Shown: positions 53,974 to 62,187 of the stretch, one piece after another
How positions within the stretch are numbered: position 1 is the first letter of the stretch
Layout: each line of letters opens with the position of its first letter
Translations under genes and position numbers: made by a program
Assembly (NCBI GenBank): GCA_034928745.1
Contig: JAYFOS010000018.1
Coordinates: forward strand, 4,714 to 68,713
Length of the DNA stretch: 64,000 nt
Direction of reading: 5' to 3'
DNA from: Bact-08 sp034928745
GTDB taxonomy: Bacteria; Bacteroidota; Bacteroidia; Bacteroidales; UBA932
Notes under the pieces: generated by a model
The model's input: only the letters and a program-made list of their open reading frames with translations
Database searches by the model: none
Told to the model about the DNA's origin: nothing

Positions 53974-54018
53974 AGAATCTATCTTTTTCGGATAGAAACT
54001 TTTTACAATTTAAAGAAC

Positions 54019-56214
54019 ATGAAAAAAATAATTTTATCAGTAATATTACTATATATTACCACATTCTCCTTTGCACAGACAATTAATGGCATTGTAAAGG
54101 TACAACGCATTAGCGGAGATGTGGAACCACTTCCTTATGCCTCGGTATATTGGCTTGAAGGAAAACTCTCATTGGAATCAGATGAAGAGGGAAAATTTAC
54201 AATTAAAAACAATAATTCTCAGAAAGTATCCCTGATAGCGACATATATCGGATATTCTAAGGATACGGTAGTTCTTGCCCCAGGGGAGGAGAAAGCGGAA
54301 TTTCTTCTAAAAGAGGGGAATAATCTAAATGAAGTCAGAGTTGTCGGAAGACAGGAAGGCAATTACATATCTAAAATGACACCAGTAAAGACAGAGGTAA
54401 TCTCAGCAGCCGGATTGTGCAAGATGGCTTGTTGTAACCTGGCAGAGAGTTTTGAAAACTCGGCAAGCGTGACTGTCGGTTATTCAGATGCTATAACTGG
54501 TGCCAGACAGATCAAATTACTAGGATTGTCCGGACAATACACCCAGATGCTTGATGAGAACCGACCGGTAATGAGAGGTATCGCTGCTCCCTTCGGTCTC
54601 TCTTATATTCCGGGTCAATGGCTTGAGAGCATACAGATAGCAAAAGGGCCATCCTCTGTTGTTAATGGTATCGAGGCGATTACCGGGCAGATAAATATGG
54701 AGCACAGGAAGCCGACAGCGGAACAGCCATTGTTCATTAATCTTTTCCTCAGTGACCAGCTTAAGGCAGAAGCCAATGTTGCCTCATCACTACAACTGAA
54801 TCAAAAGTGGAGTACTGTCATACTGGGACATGTCTCTAAAGATTTTATGAATCATGATGGTAACAATGACGGATTTAAGGACGATCCGTTGACAACACAG
54901 TTCAACTTGTCCAATCGCTGGCTTTATGCTCCGTCAAATGGTATTCAGCTTAGATTTGGATTTAAGGCTATGAGTGATGAAAGGATTGCCGGCATGAATG
55001 ATTTCAAGGAGGATTCAGAGGTGACTAACACCCTCTGGGGATCAAAAATAAATAATAAAGGTCTGAACGGCTATGTAAAGCTTGGAATTCCGCTTAATGA
55101 GAACAACTCAAAGAATGTGGCCGGTGTCGTAGATTATTCTATGTATGAAATGAACTCATTCTTTGGACAAAAAAGTTATGATGCAACTCAGAATTCGGTT
55201 TTTGTCAACCTGATGCTTCAGAATCAGATAAATGACAAACACAAGTATATACTGGGTCTCAGCGGGCAATACGATAATTTTGACGAATTCCTTAACAGTG
55301 CCTCAATAGGAAGAGTTGAACAATCTGCCGGAGCGTATGGAGAGTATACCTACACAAATGGGGATAAGATTACTTTCGTTACCGGCCTCAGGCTAGATAA
55401 TAACAATATCCACGGATGGCTGTTTGCTCCAAGAGTAAATGTAAAGTATGCATTTACTGAGAAGCTTATCCTGAGGGCATCCGGTGGCAGAGGGTTCAGA
55501 TCTCCAAATCAGGTTGCCGATAATCTGGGTATTTTGTCAACAGGCAGACGTATCCAACTGGAGGCAAATCCGGATATGGAGGATGCCTGGACTTATGGGA
55601 TGAACCTTACCGGTTATATGCCTTTTGGCTTTGATAAAAATGCAACTCTCAGCTTTGAGTACTTCCGGACAGATTTTCAACATCAACTAATCGTTGACCA
55701 AGAGAGAGATCTTTCGACCATATGGTTATATAATCTTTCAGGACGTTCATATACAAATACATATCAGGCCGACTTCTCTTTTCAGCCGATAGAACGCTTT
55801 ACCGTCTTGCTGACATACAGACTTACTGACGCAAAGGTGACTCTTGAGGGTCAAGGGCTCGTGGAAAGGCCTCTTATGAGTAAGTATAAGGGAGTGCTTA
55901 ATTTGCAATATGCAACAAGAATGAACAAATGGACATTCGATTTTACTGCACAGCTCAATGGTCCGGCAAGGTTGCCGAATTTCATGACTGAGGAGTACTC
56001 TCCTGTCTATCCTGTACTGTTTGCCCAAGTAACAAAGAGGTTCAAGAGTCTTGAAGTCTATGTCGGAGGAGAGAATCTGACCAACTATAGACAGAAAAAT
56101 CCAATTCTGAATGCTGATCAGCCGTTCAGTGAAGGATTCAACACGACTGTAATATGGGGCCCGCTCATGGGAGTCCGCTTTTATGCAGGTCTTCGTTTTA
56201 CTCTTTGGAAATAA
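54019..56214 (+). CDS. TonB-dependent receptor, probable metal or metal-complex uptake
   Basis: The protein has 731 residues: signal peptide (ILLYITTFSFAQ), carboxypeptidase-regulatory-like domain (about 22-100), plug domain (about 110-235) and a 22-stranded barrel ending YAGLRFTLWK. The plug begins with a C134-x3-C138-C139 motif (GLCKMACCNLAESF), then the typical LLGLSGQYTQMLDENRPVMRG and KGPSSVVNGIEAITGQINME. Receptors of this kind, next to HMA and HYC_CC_PP proteins, are linked to heavy-metal transport. The Cys cluster supports this. The metal itself cannot be read from sequence. Confidence 0.9.
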   Translation: MKKIILSVILLYITTFSFAQTINGIVKVQRISGDVEPLPYASVYWLEGKLSLESDEEGKFTIKNNNSQKVSLIATYIGYSKDTVVLAPGEEKAEFLLKEGNNLNEVRVVGRQEGNYISKMTPVKTEVISAAGLCKMACCNLAESFENSASVTVGYSDAITGARQIKLLGLSGQYTQMLDENRPVMRGIAAPFGLSYIPGQWLESIQIAKGPSSVVNGIEAITGQINMEHRKPTAEQPLFINLFLSDQLKAEANVASSLQLNQKWSTVILGHVSKDFMNHDGNNDGFKDDPLTTQFNLSNRWLYAPSNGIQLRFGFKAMSDERIAGMNDFKEDSEVTNTLWGSKINNKGLNGYVKLGIPLNENNSKNVAGVVDYSMYEMNSFFGQKSYDATQNSVFVNLMLQNQINDKHKYILGLSGQYDNFDEFLNSASIGRVEQSAGAYGEYTYTNGDKITFVTGLRLDNNNIHGWLFAPRVNVKYAFTEKLILRASGGRGFRSPNQVADNLGILSTGRRIQLEANPDMEDAWTYGMNLTGYMPFGFDKNATLSFEYFRTDFQHQLIVDQERDLSTIWLYNLSGRSYTNTYQADFSFQPIERFTVLLTYRLTDAKVTLEGQGLVERPLMSKYKGVLNLQYATRMNKWTFDFTAQLNGPARLPNFMTEEYSPVYPVLFAQVTKRFKSLEVYVGGENLTNYRQKNPILNADQPFSEGFNTTVIWGPLMGVRFYAGLRFTLWK

Positions 56215-56259
56215 TTAATCCTATTCTAAACTTTTTACTAATTTTACAAACAATAAATC

Positions 56260-56577
56260 ATGAAAAATATTATTAAATCAATCTCGCTTTTACTAGTAGC
56301 ATCAATCTTTATCTTTGCGAACACAGCAAACGCGCAGGGCAAAAAGAGCAACAAGGATGTTGAAATAACATTCTCTGTTGATATAGACTGTCCTTCTTGC
56401 AAGAAAAAACTTGAGGACAAGCTGCCATTTGAGGCAGGTGTGAAGGATATGAAAATTAATCTTGAAGAGCGCACAATCTGGATGAAGTATGATCCAAGCA
56501 AGACAGATAAGGTGAAACTTGCAAAAGCTATAGAGAAACTCGGTTATTCTGCCAAAGAGATCGAGGTTAAAAAATAA
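56260..56577 (+). CDS. Periplasmic heavy-metal-associated (HMA) domain protein
   Basis: The protein has 105 residues: a signal peptide (about 1-26, ending NTANAQ) and one HMA domain of betaalphabeta-betaalphabeta fold. The metal-binding motif is D-C44-P-S-C47 (VDIDCPSCKKKLE), close to the canonical MxCxxC but with Ile-Asp in place of Met-Thr. The domain ends KLGYSAKEIEV, as in MerP/CopZ. It should bind Cu(I) or a similar soft ion in the periplasm and hand it to or from the TonB system. It lies 45 bp after the receptor gene and 6 bp before an unknown secreted protein. Confidence 0.9.
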   Translation: MKNIIKSISLLLVASIFIFANTANAQGKKSNKDVEITFSVDIDCPSCKKKLEDKLPFEAGVKDMKINLEERTIWMKYDPSKTDKVKLAKAIEKLGYSAKEIEVKK

Positions 56578-56583
56578 CAAGTA

Positions 56584-57393
56584 ATGAAAGGTTTGACCTC
56601 CCTAGCCTTTTTAATGTTAATCACCTTTAATCCACTCTGTTCGCAGGTGAATAAAGGTGATTCTCCTTTTTATGAGAAGATGCGTCTTCTCTCTTTCCAA
56701 GAGAGAGAGAAGCTTATTTCGCAGGAGGTACTTTCAGGAGATATCCCTGAATACATGATAGGTTTTGTTGAGGTCAGGTTCAAAGGCATTGATTCACGGG
56801 GAGTGCGTCACAAAGTGAAAATTTTTGTCAAGCCTGACTACGTTACTATAGGGAAAGGTCAATCTTCATTTATCGTACCTATGAGCCCAGCTACTGCTCA
56901 GAAAATTGCCGATTCCCTGGATTGCTCATTGCCTACGCCAATGGTTGTAGATATTATATATGCCAATGCAAAGCTCAAGGTCGAACCGTTCAATTATATA
57001 CCGCGTGGAGATAGAAATGAGACACCGGATATATTTTTTGACCATTCAAGAGTTATATTTGCACAGATTCGGGCATCAGGATATAATCCCGGAGTCTTTA
57101 TTGCCGGAAGTAAAAAAGATATTGTAATAACATCTCTGTTGGAAGACTCTTTACGGAGAACCAATGTTACTATATACGGCTGGCACAGATTGGACGGAAC
57201 TCCCATACAGCCTGTATATAACAAACATCTTGGAAGCTATGTGGATTATAGTCACGGAGTAAGGCTCATATCCAACAAGGTTTTTATAGACGGTAAAGAG
57301 TACAATTACAGAGACGTTTTGAAAGATAGCGTATATCATGTGCTATTGAGCAATGAGAGAGAACCATTTAAGATAACATCATACCCATACTAG
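56584..57393 (+). CDS. Secreted protein of unknown function
   Basis: I do not recognise this 269-residue protein. It has a signal peptide (GLTSLAFLMLITFNPLCSQ) and no membrane helix afterwards. The body is mixed alpha/beta, with segments VRFKGIDSRGVRHKVKIFVKPDYVTIG, PMSPATAQKIADSLDCSLPTPMVVDIIY, YGWHRLDGTPIQPVYNKHLG and YVDYSHGVRLISNKVFIDGK. The D-Y-S-H-G-x-R and W-H-R-L-D-G stretches look conserved enough to form an active site, but I cannot name a family. It lies 6 bp after the HMA gene and 4 bp before the GH9 fusion gene, tying both together in one transcript. Confidence 0.72.
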   Translation: MKGLTSLAFLMLITFNPLCSQVNKGDSPFYEKMRLLSFQEREKLISQEVLSGDIPEYMIGFVEVRFKGIDSRGVRHKVKIFVKPDYVTIGKGQSSFIVPMSPATAQKIADSLDCSLPTPMVVDIIYANAKLKVEPFNYIPRGDRNETPDIFFDHSRVIFAQIRASGYNPGVFIAGSKKDIVITSLLEDSLRRTNVTIYGWHRLDGTPIQPVYNKHLGSYVDYSHGVRLISNKVFIDGKEYNYRDVLKDSVYHVLLSNEREPFKITSYPY

Positions 57394-57397
57394 ATCT

Positions 57398-59896
57398 ATG
57401 AAAAAAGTATTATTAACCTCTTTCCTATTATTTTTATCTTTTCTGGCTGTTGATTGCAATGCTCAGTCATGGATAAGGATCAATCAAGCCGGATATCTGC
57501 CTCAGGATATCAAGGTCGCTGTATTTATGTCGCTTGATAGTCTGACGTCTGACCAATTTGAAGTAGTTGATGCCTTGTCACTTAAATCTGTATTCAAAGG
57601 TAACGGTAGAAAGGTTAACGCTAAGGTGTGGGGAATGAAAAATGCTTACAGGATGGATTTTTCATCAATACAATCCAGCGGAGGATATTATATCACTTCA
57701 AATGGTGTTAAATCACCTGTTTTCAGAATCTCTCCGGATTCATATAACGGACTTTCGGATCTGTTGTTGGTCTATATGAGGCAGCAAAGATGTTATGATA
57801 ATCCGTATACAGGTGAAATTTGCCATGCTGACGACGGTTATATAGTCAATCATCCGACAAGAAACGGTGAGAAGATAGATGTACGCGGCGGTTGGCATGA
57901 TGCCACTGATTACCTGCAATATCAGACAACTTCAGGCACGGCTCTCTATCATATGATGTTTGCTTGGCAGCAGCAGAAAGACAAATCGGTATTTAAGGAT
58001 TTTTTTGATGCAAGGGGTAGAAAAGGCTCTAATGGAATTCCTGATATCTTGGATGAAATCAGATGGGGAATGGACTGGATGCTCAGGATGAATCCTGAGG
58101 ATAAAGTTATGTTCAACCAGATTGCTGATGATAGGGATCATGCCGGTTTCAGACTCCCTCAAAATGATAAAGTTGATTACGGCTGGGGGCCGGGTAAGGG
58201 ACGGCCTGTCTATTTTGTAACAGGAGAACCTACTGGCCTGAAGAAATGGGTGAACCGCACAACCGGGGTTTCGTCTGTTGCAGGAAAATTTGCCTCTTGC
58301 TTTGCACTGGGCGCTGAAATCTTTAAAGAATCAGATCCGCAATATTCCGGAAAGCTGATGGAAAAGGCAAAGCAAGCATACGCCTTTGCCGAGGAGAAGC
58401 CTGGTAATACTCAGACAGCGTGCGTTGTTTCTCCGTATTTTTATGAGGAGGATACTTATGTAGATGATATAGAGCTTGCAGCTGCCACTTTTTACAATTT
58501 AAGCAATGAAGCTGAATGGGGTGAAAAGGCTGATTACTGGGGTGAACTGGAGCCGGTAACACCTTGGATGGAACTTGGAAGAGGGAGACACTACCAATTT
58601 TATCCTTTTATAAATCTGGGTCATTACTACCTTGCTCAATCATCTGACCAGAAGGTTCGAGATAAATATATTGCATATATGAAAGCGGGTCTTGAAAGCC
58701 TGAAAAACAGAGCTACAGATGATCCTTTCATTTATGGCGTGCCATTCCTCTGGTGTTCAAACAATCTGGTTTCTGCAGCCATAACGCAGGCACATCTCTA
58801 CAGGAAAGTGACAAACGATAGTACATATCTTGAAATGGAGATGGCATTGAGAGACTGGTTATTCGGTTGCAATCCATGGGGAACCTCCATGATCGTTGGT
58901 TATCCCGAAGGTGGGGATTATCCTGATTCGCCTCACTCTTCATATACGCAGGTGAATGGAGATCTTACAATAGGCGGATTGGTGGATGGACCAATATATT
59001 ATGACCTGTTTCACGAGAGGGCAGGAGGGGCACTCAGAAAAGCGGACAGCTATGCGCTTTTCAACAATGGAAAGGCTGTTTACCACGATGATATAGGGGA
59101 TTATTCCTCAAATGAGCCGACAATGGATGGTACTGCCGGCCTTACTTATTATTTCTCTGCTATGGAGTCAGAGGGAAAAGATTATGAACGGCTGAGAGAG
59201 AAAGCTGCAAATGCTGAAAAAGACACATACGGGGCAATAGTGAGGATAAATCCGGACAAGAAAACAATTTATCTGGTATTTTCTGCTGACTCGATGTTCC
59301 AGGGAGGAGAGACTATTCTCAAAACACTTGATGCCAACAAAATTAAGGGGTCTTTCTTTTTTACAGGCAACTTCCTGAGGTTGGATAGTATGAAGGGTAT
59401 TATCTCGAAAATCGTGAAGAGAGGTCATTTTGTGGGGGGGCACTCTGACGGACATCTGCTTTACGCAGAATGGGGAGCTAAGCGTCAGACACTTGTGTCC
59501 CCTGACAGTCTTACAGCAGATCTTCGACGAAACTATCAGGAGTTGTCAAAATTCGGAATCAAGCCATCCGATGCATTGTGGTATCTTCCTCCATACGAGC
59601 ATTATAATATGGAATCTGTAGAAGTTGTATCAAGGGCAGGACTAAGGACTATTAACTATACCCCCGGGACTGCTACTCCTGCAGATTATACTACACCGGA
59701 CATGAAAAGCTATAAAAGTAGCAAGGAGCTAATTGATAAACTTTTTACCTTTGAAAAGGAGAAAGGACTGAACGGGGCAATCATCCTGATTCATCCCGGT
59801 GTCCAAGAATCCAGGAGTGACAAGCTTTATGATCAATTGGGCGTAATTATAAAGAGGCTTAAGAAGCTGGGTTATACATTTGAGAGACTTAAATAA
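57398..59896 (+). CDS. GH9 glycosidase fused to a polysaccharide-deacetylase-like domain
   Basis: The protein has 832 residues: a signal peptide (about 1-22), a CelD-type Ig domain (about 25-108, IRINQAGYLPQDIKVAV), and a GH9 catalytic domain (about 115-595). The GH9 catalytic domain has GGWHDATDYLQY (D168 and D171), NPWGTSMIVGYPEGGDYPDSPHSS, and the candidate acid E573 in SNEPTMDGTAGL. A C-terminal NodB/CE4-like domain (about 605-832) retains HSDGH (682-686), WYLPPYEH and LIHPG, but motif 1 reads VFSADS instead of TFDDG. GH9 includes cellulases and exo-glucosaminidases. A deacetylase partner would suit an amino-sugar polymer, but that is inference. Confidence 0.88.
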   Translation: MKKVLLTSFLLFLSFLAVDCNAQSWIRINQAGYLPQDIKVAVFMSLDSLTSDQFEVVDALSLKSVFKGNGRKVNAKVWGMKNAYRMDFSSIQSSGGYYITSNGVKSPVFRISPDSYNGLSDLLLVYMRQQRCYDNPYTGEICHADDGYIVNHPTRNGEKIDVRGGWHDATDYLQYQTTSGTALYHMMFAWQQQKDKSVFKDFFDARGRKGSNGIPDILDEIRWGMDWMLRMNPEDKVMFNQIADDRDHAGFRLPQNDKVDYGWGPGKGRPVYFVTGEPTGLKKWVNRTTGVSSVAGKFASCFALGAEIFKESDPQYSGKLMEKAKQAYAFAEEKPGNTQTACVVSPYFYEEDTYVDDIELAAATFYNLSNEAEWGEKADYWGELEPVTPWMELGRGRHYQFYPFINLGHYYLAQSSDQKVRDKYIAYMKAGLESLKNRATDDPFIYGVPFLWCSNNLVSAAITQAHLYRKVTNDSTYLEMEMALRDWLFGCNPWGTSMIVGYPEGGDYPDSPHSSYTQVNGDLTIGGLVDGPIYYDLFHERAGGALRKADSYALFNNGKAVYHDDIGDYSSNEPTMDGTAGLTYYFSAMESEGKDYERLREKAANAEKDTYGAIVRINPDKKTIYLVFSADSMFQGGETILKTLDANKIKGSFFFTGNFLRLDSMKGIISKIVKRGHFVGGHSDGHLLYAEWGAKRQTLVSPDSLTADLRRNYQELSKFGIKPSDALWYLPPYEHYNMESVEVVSRAGLRTINYTPGTATPADYTTPDMKSYKSSKELIDKLFTFEKEKGLNGAIILIHPGVQESRSDKLYDQLGVIIKRLKKLGYTFERLK

Positions 59897-59906
59897 ATTT
59901 ATATAT

Positions 59907-60758
59907 ATGTACAAGATAATCAAGAAAGTGGATCTTACTCCAATCATAACCTTGATGGAGGTGGATGCACCAAGAATGGCACATTCAGCCCAACCCGGAC
60001 AGTTCCTGATTGTCAGGGCGCATGATAAAGGAGAACGGATTCCTCTTACCATATGCGATTTTGACAGGGAGAAGGGTACTGTTACTATAGTTACTCAGGT
60101 TGTAGGTGCTTCAAGCAGACAGATATGCCATCTTAATGAAGGTGATTACTTTACTGATTTTGCCGGGCCTCTTGGCCAACCATCTGAATTTATTCATAAA
60201 AGCAGAAATGAGCTGTCAGGGATGAAGTTCCTCTTTGTAGCAGGAGGACTTGGAACAGCGCCCGTATATCCACAGGTGAAGTTCCTTCACTCAATGGGTG
60301 CAAAGGTCGATGTTATAATTGGAGCAAAAAATAAGGATTTACTCATTTTTGAGAACGAAATGAGGTCTATATGTGACAATCTATACATATGTACAGATGA
60401 TGGAAGCTATGGAAAGAAGGGATTGGTCACTGAGATGTTAAAGGAGTTAATGGATTCTGGAAAAACTTATGATCAGGCAGTCGCAATTGGTCCTATGATA
60501 ATGATGAAATTTGTCACCCTAACAGCAAAACCATATAACCTTCCGCTTATTGTCAGTCTTAACACCTTAATGGTTGATGGTACCGGTATGTGTGGAGCCT
60601 GCAGGGTTTCCTTAGGAGGAAAGACAAAATTTGCCTGTGTTGACGGACCTGAGTTTGATGCATATCAGGTAGATTTCGATGAGGCGATGAGGCGCCAGAT
60701 GATGTATAAGAGTATTGAGGTTGAAGCAGACCATAAATGTAAAATAGGATTACACTGA
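59907..60758 (+). CDS. nfnA: NfnA-like ferredoxin/NAD(P) oxidoreductase, FAD and 2Fe-2S subunit
   Basis: From the ATG at 59907 the product is 283 residues, beginning MYKIIKKVDLTP; the earlier in-frame start at 59880 adds ten residues inside the previous gene's end. FAD-binding RIPLTICDFD, NAD-binding FVAGGLGTAPVYPQVKFLHSMGAKVDVIIGAK, and a C-terminal four-Cys 2Fe-2S cluster (GMCGACRVSLGG...FACVDGPEFD) define the family. It partners with NfnB to move electrons between NADH, NADPH and ferredoxin; a sulfide dehydrogenase assignment is the main alternative. nfnB follows after 1 bp. Confidence 0.9.
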   Translation: MYKIIKKVDLTPIITLMEVDAPRMAHSAQPGQFLIVRAHDKGERIPLTICDFDREKGTVTIVTQVVGASSRQICHLNEGDYFTDFAGPLGQPSEFIHKSRNELSGMKFLFVAGGLGTAPVYPQVKFLHSMGAKVDVIIGAKNKDLLIFENEMRSICDNLYICTDDGSYGKKGLVTEMLKELMDSGKTYDQAVAIGPMIMMKFVTLTAKPYNLPLIVSLNTLMVDGTGMCGACRVSLGGKTKFACVDGPEFDAYQVDFDEAMRRQMMYKSIEVEADHKCKIGLH

Positions 60759-60759
60759 T

Positions 60760-62145
60760 ATGAGAAATAAAATACCAAGAGTACCTGTCAGAGAGCAGGA
60801 TCCGGCTGTAAGAGCCAAAAATTTTGAAGAGGTTTGCTACGGGTACAATGCAGAGGAGGCCAAGATGGAGGCTTCACGTTGTCTGGGTTGTAAGAAACCT
60901 TCGTGTATTGTACAATGTCCGGTCTCAATCCAGATACCTCAATTTATATATGAGGTCGAGCAGGGTAATTTTGCTGAAGCAGCAGCAATTATTGCTAAAG
61001 ACAGCTCTCTCCCGGCCGTGTGCGGTCGTGTCTGCCCGCAAGAATCGCAATGTGAGGGATCGTGTATTCTGGGAGTAAAGGGAGAGCCTGTGGCAATAGG
61101 TAAACTCGAGAGGTTTGTCGCTGATTGGGCTCGGGAAAACGGTGTGCGCTTCTCTGATAAAAAAGAGGCTAATGGCTACAAAGTTGCAATCATAGGAAGT
61201 GGTCCGGCGGGTTTGGCTTGTGCCGCAGATCTTGCAAAAATCGGCTATGATGTTACAATTTTTGAGGCGCTCCATGAACCGGGCGGAGTTCTTCAATACG
61301 GAATACCTGAATTCAGACTTCCTAAAGAGCTTGTTGTCAGGACAGAGGTTGAGAATGTCCGCTCACTCGGAGTCAAGATTGAGACAAATGTTGTTGTAGG
61401 CCGCACCGTTACTGTTGATACCCTGCTTGAAGAAGAGGGATTTTCAGCCGTATTTATTGGTTCCGGTGCAGGTCTTCCCAAGTTCATGGGTATTCCCGGA
61501 GAAAATCTCAATGGTGTGGTTTCCGCAAATGAATTCCTTACAAGAAACAACTTAATGAGGGCATATGACCCGGATTATGATACTCCCATATATGTAGGTA
61601 AGAGGGTTGCCGTAGTTGGTGGCGGGAATGTTGCCATGGATGCGGCAAGAACGGCTCTCAGACTGGGAGCGGAGGTGACAATTGTTTACAGAAGAACAGA
61701 GAAGGAGCTTCCGGCAAGGGTTGAGGAGGTTCATCATGCCAAGCAGGAGGGAATAGATTTTAAAATGCTGACAAACCCAGTTGAAGTCTTAGGAAACGAA
61801 AAGGGATGGGTTACCGGCCTCAAATGCATTAAAATGGAGTTGGGAGAGCCTGATGAGAGCGGACGACGTTCTCCTGTCCCGATTCCTAATTCAGAGTTTG
61901 ATATTGAGACAGACGTAGTTGTAATGTCTCTGGGAACATCTCCGAATCCTCTGATAGCTTCAACAACCCCGGGACTCGATACAAACAGATGGAAATGTGT
62001 GATTGCAGATGATTCTGGAGTCACAACAAAGGCGGGAGTATTTGCCGGCGGAGACGTTGTTACCGGTGCTGCAACAGTTATTCTGGCCATGGGGGCAGGA
62101 AGAAAGGCTGCAGAGGCTATTGACCGCTATATAAAGTCTAAGTAG
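60760..62145 (+). CDS. nfnB: NfnB/GltD-like NADPH oxidoreductase
   Basis: The protein has 461 residues. N-terminal Cys motifs for two 4Fe-4S clusters (CLGCKKPSCIVQCPV and CGRVCPQESQCEGSC) precede the FAD-binding VAIIGSGPAGLACAADLAKIGYDVTIFEA and NADPH-binding VAVVGGGNVAMDAARTALRLGA motifs, then the C-terminal FAGGDVVTGAATVILAMGAGRKAAEAI. This is the GltD-like fold. It is often annotated glutamate synthase small subunit, but no large subunit is adjacent and it sits 1 bp after nfnA, so NfnB is preferred. Confidence 0.9.
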   Translation: MRNKIPRVPVREQDPAVRAKNFEEVCYGYNAEEAKMEASRCLGCKKPSCIVQCPVSIQIPQFIYEVEQGNFAEAAAIIAKDSSLPAVCGRVCPQESQCEGSCILGVKGEPVAIGKLERFVADWARENGVRFSDKKEANGYKVAIIGSGPAGLACAADLAKIGYDVTIFEALHEPGGVLQYGIPEFRLPKELVVRTEVENVRSLGVKIETNVVVGRTVTVDTLLEEEGFSAVFIGSGAGLPKFMGIPGENLNGVVSANEFLTRNNLMRAYDPDYDTPIYVGKRVAVVGGGNVAMDAARTALRLGAEVTIVYRRTEKELPARVEEVHHAKQEGIDFKMLTNPVEVLGNEKGWVTGLKCIKMELGEPDESGRRSPVPIPNSEFDIETDVVVMSLGTSPNPLIASTTPGLDTNRWKCVIADDSGVTTKAGVFAGGDVVTGAATVILAMGAGRKAAEAIDRYIKSK

Positions 62146-62156
62146 TACTTTTTGTA

Positions 62157-62164
62157 TATCTTTG
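62157..62164 (+). promoter_or_regulatory. Promoter -7 element for hisS
   Basis: TATCTTTG matches TAnnTTTG, 24 bp before the hisS ATG. No -33 TTTG at the standard distance. Confidence 0.45.
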
Positions 62165-62187
62165 CCTGATATTTAAACAAGCTTTTA

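Noticed and set aside
53978..53996. Weak hairpin TCTATC/GATAGA before the TonB receptor gene
   Set aside because: Only six A/T-rich pairs with a seven-base loop; not convincing as terminator or riboswitch.
60760..62145. Glutamate synthase small subunit (gltD)
   Set aside because: No large subunit is adjacent and the gene pairs with an NfnA-like subunit 1 bp upstream; NfnB fits better.
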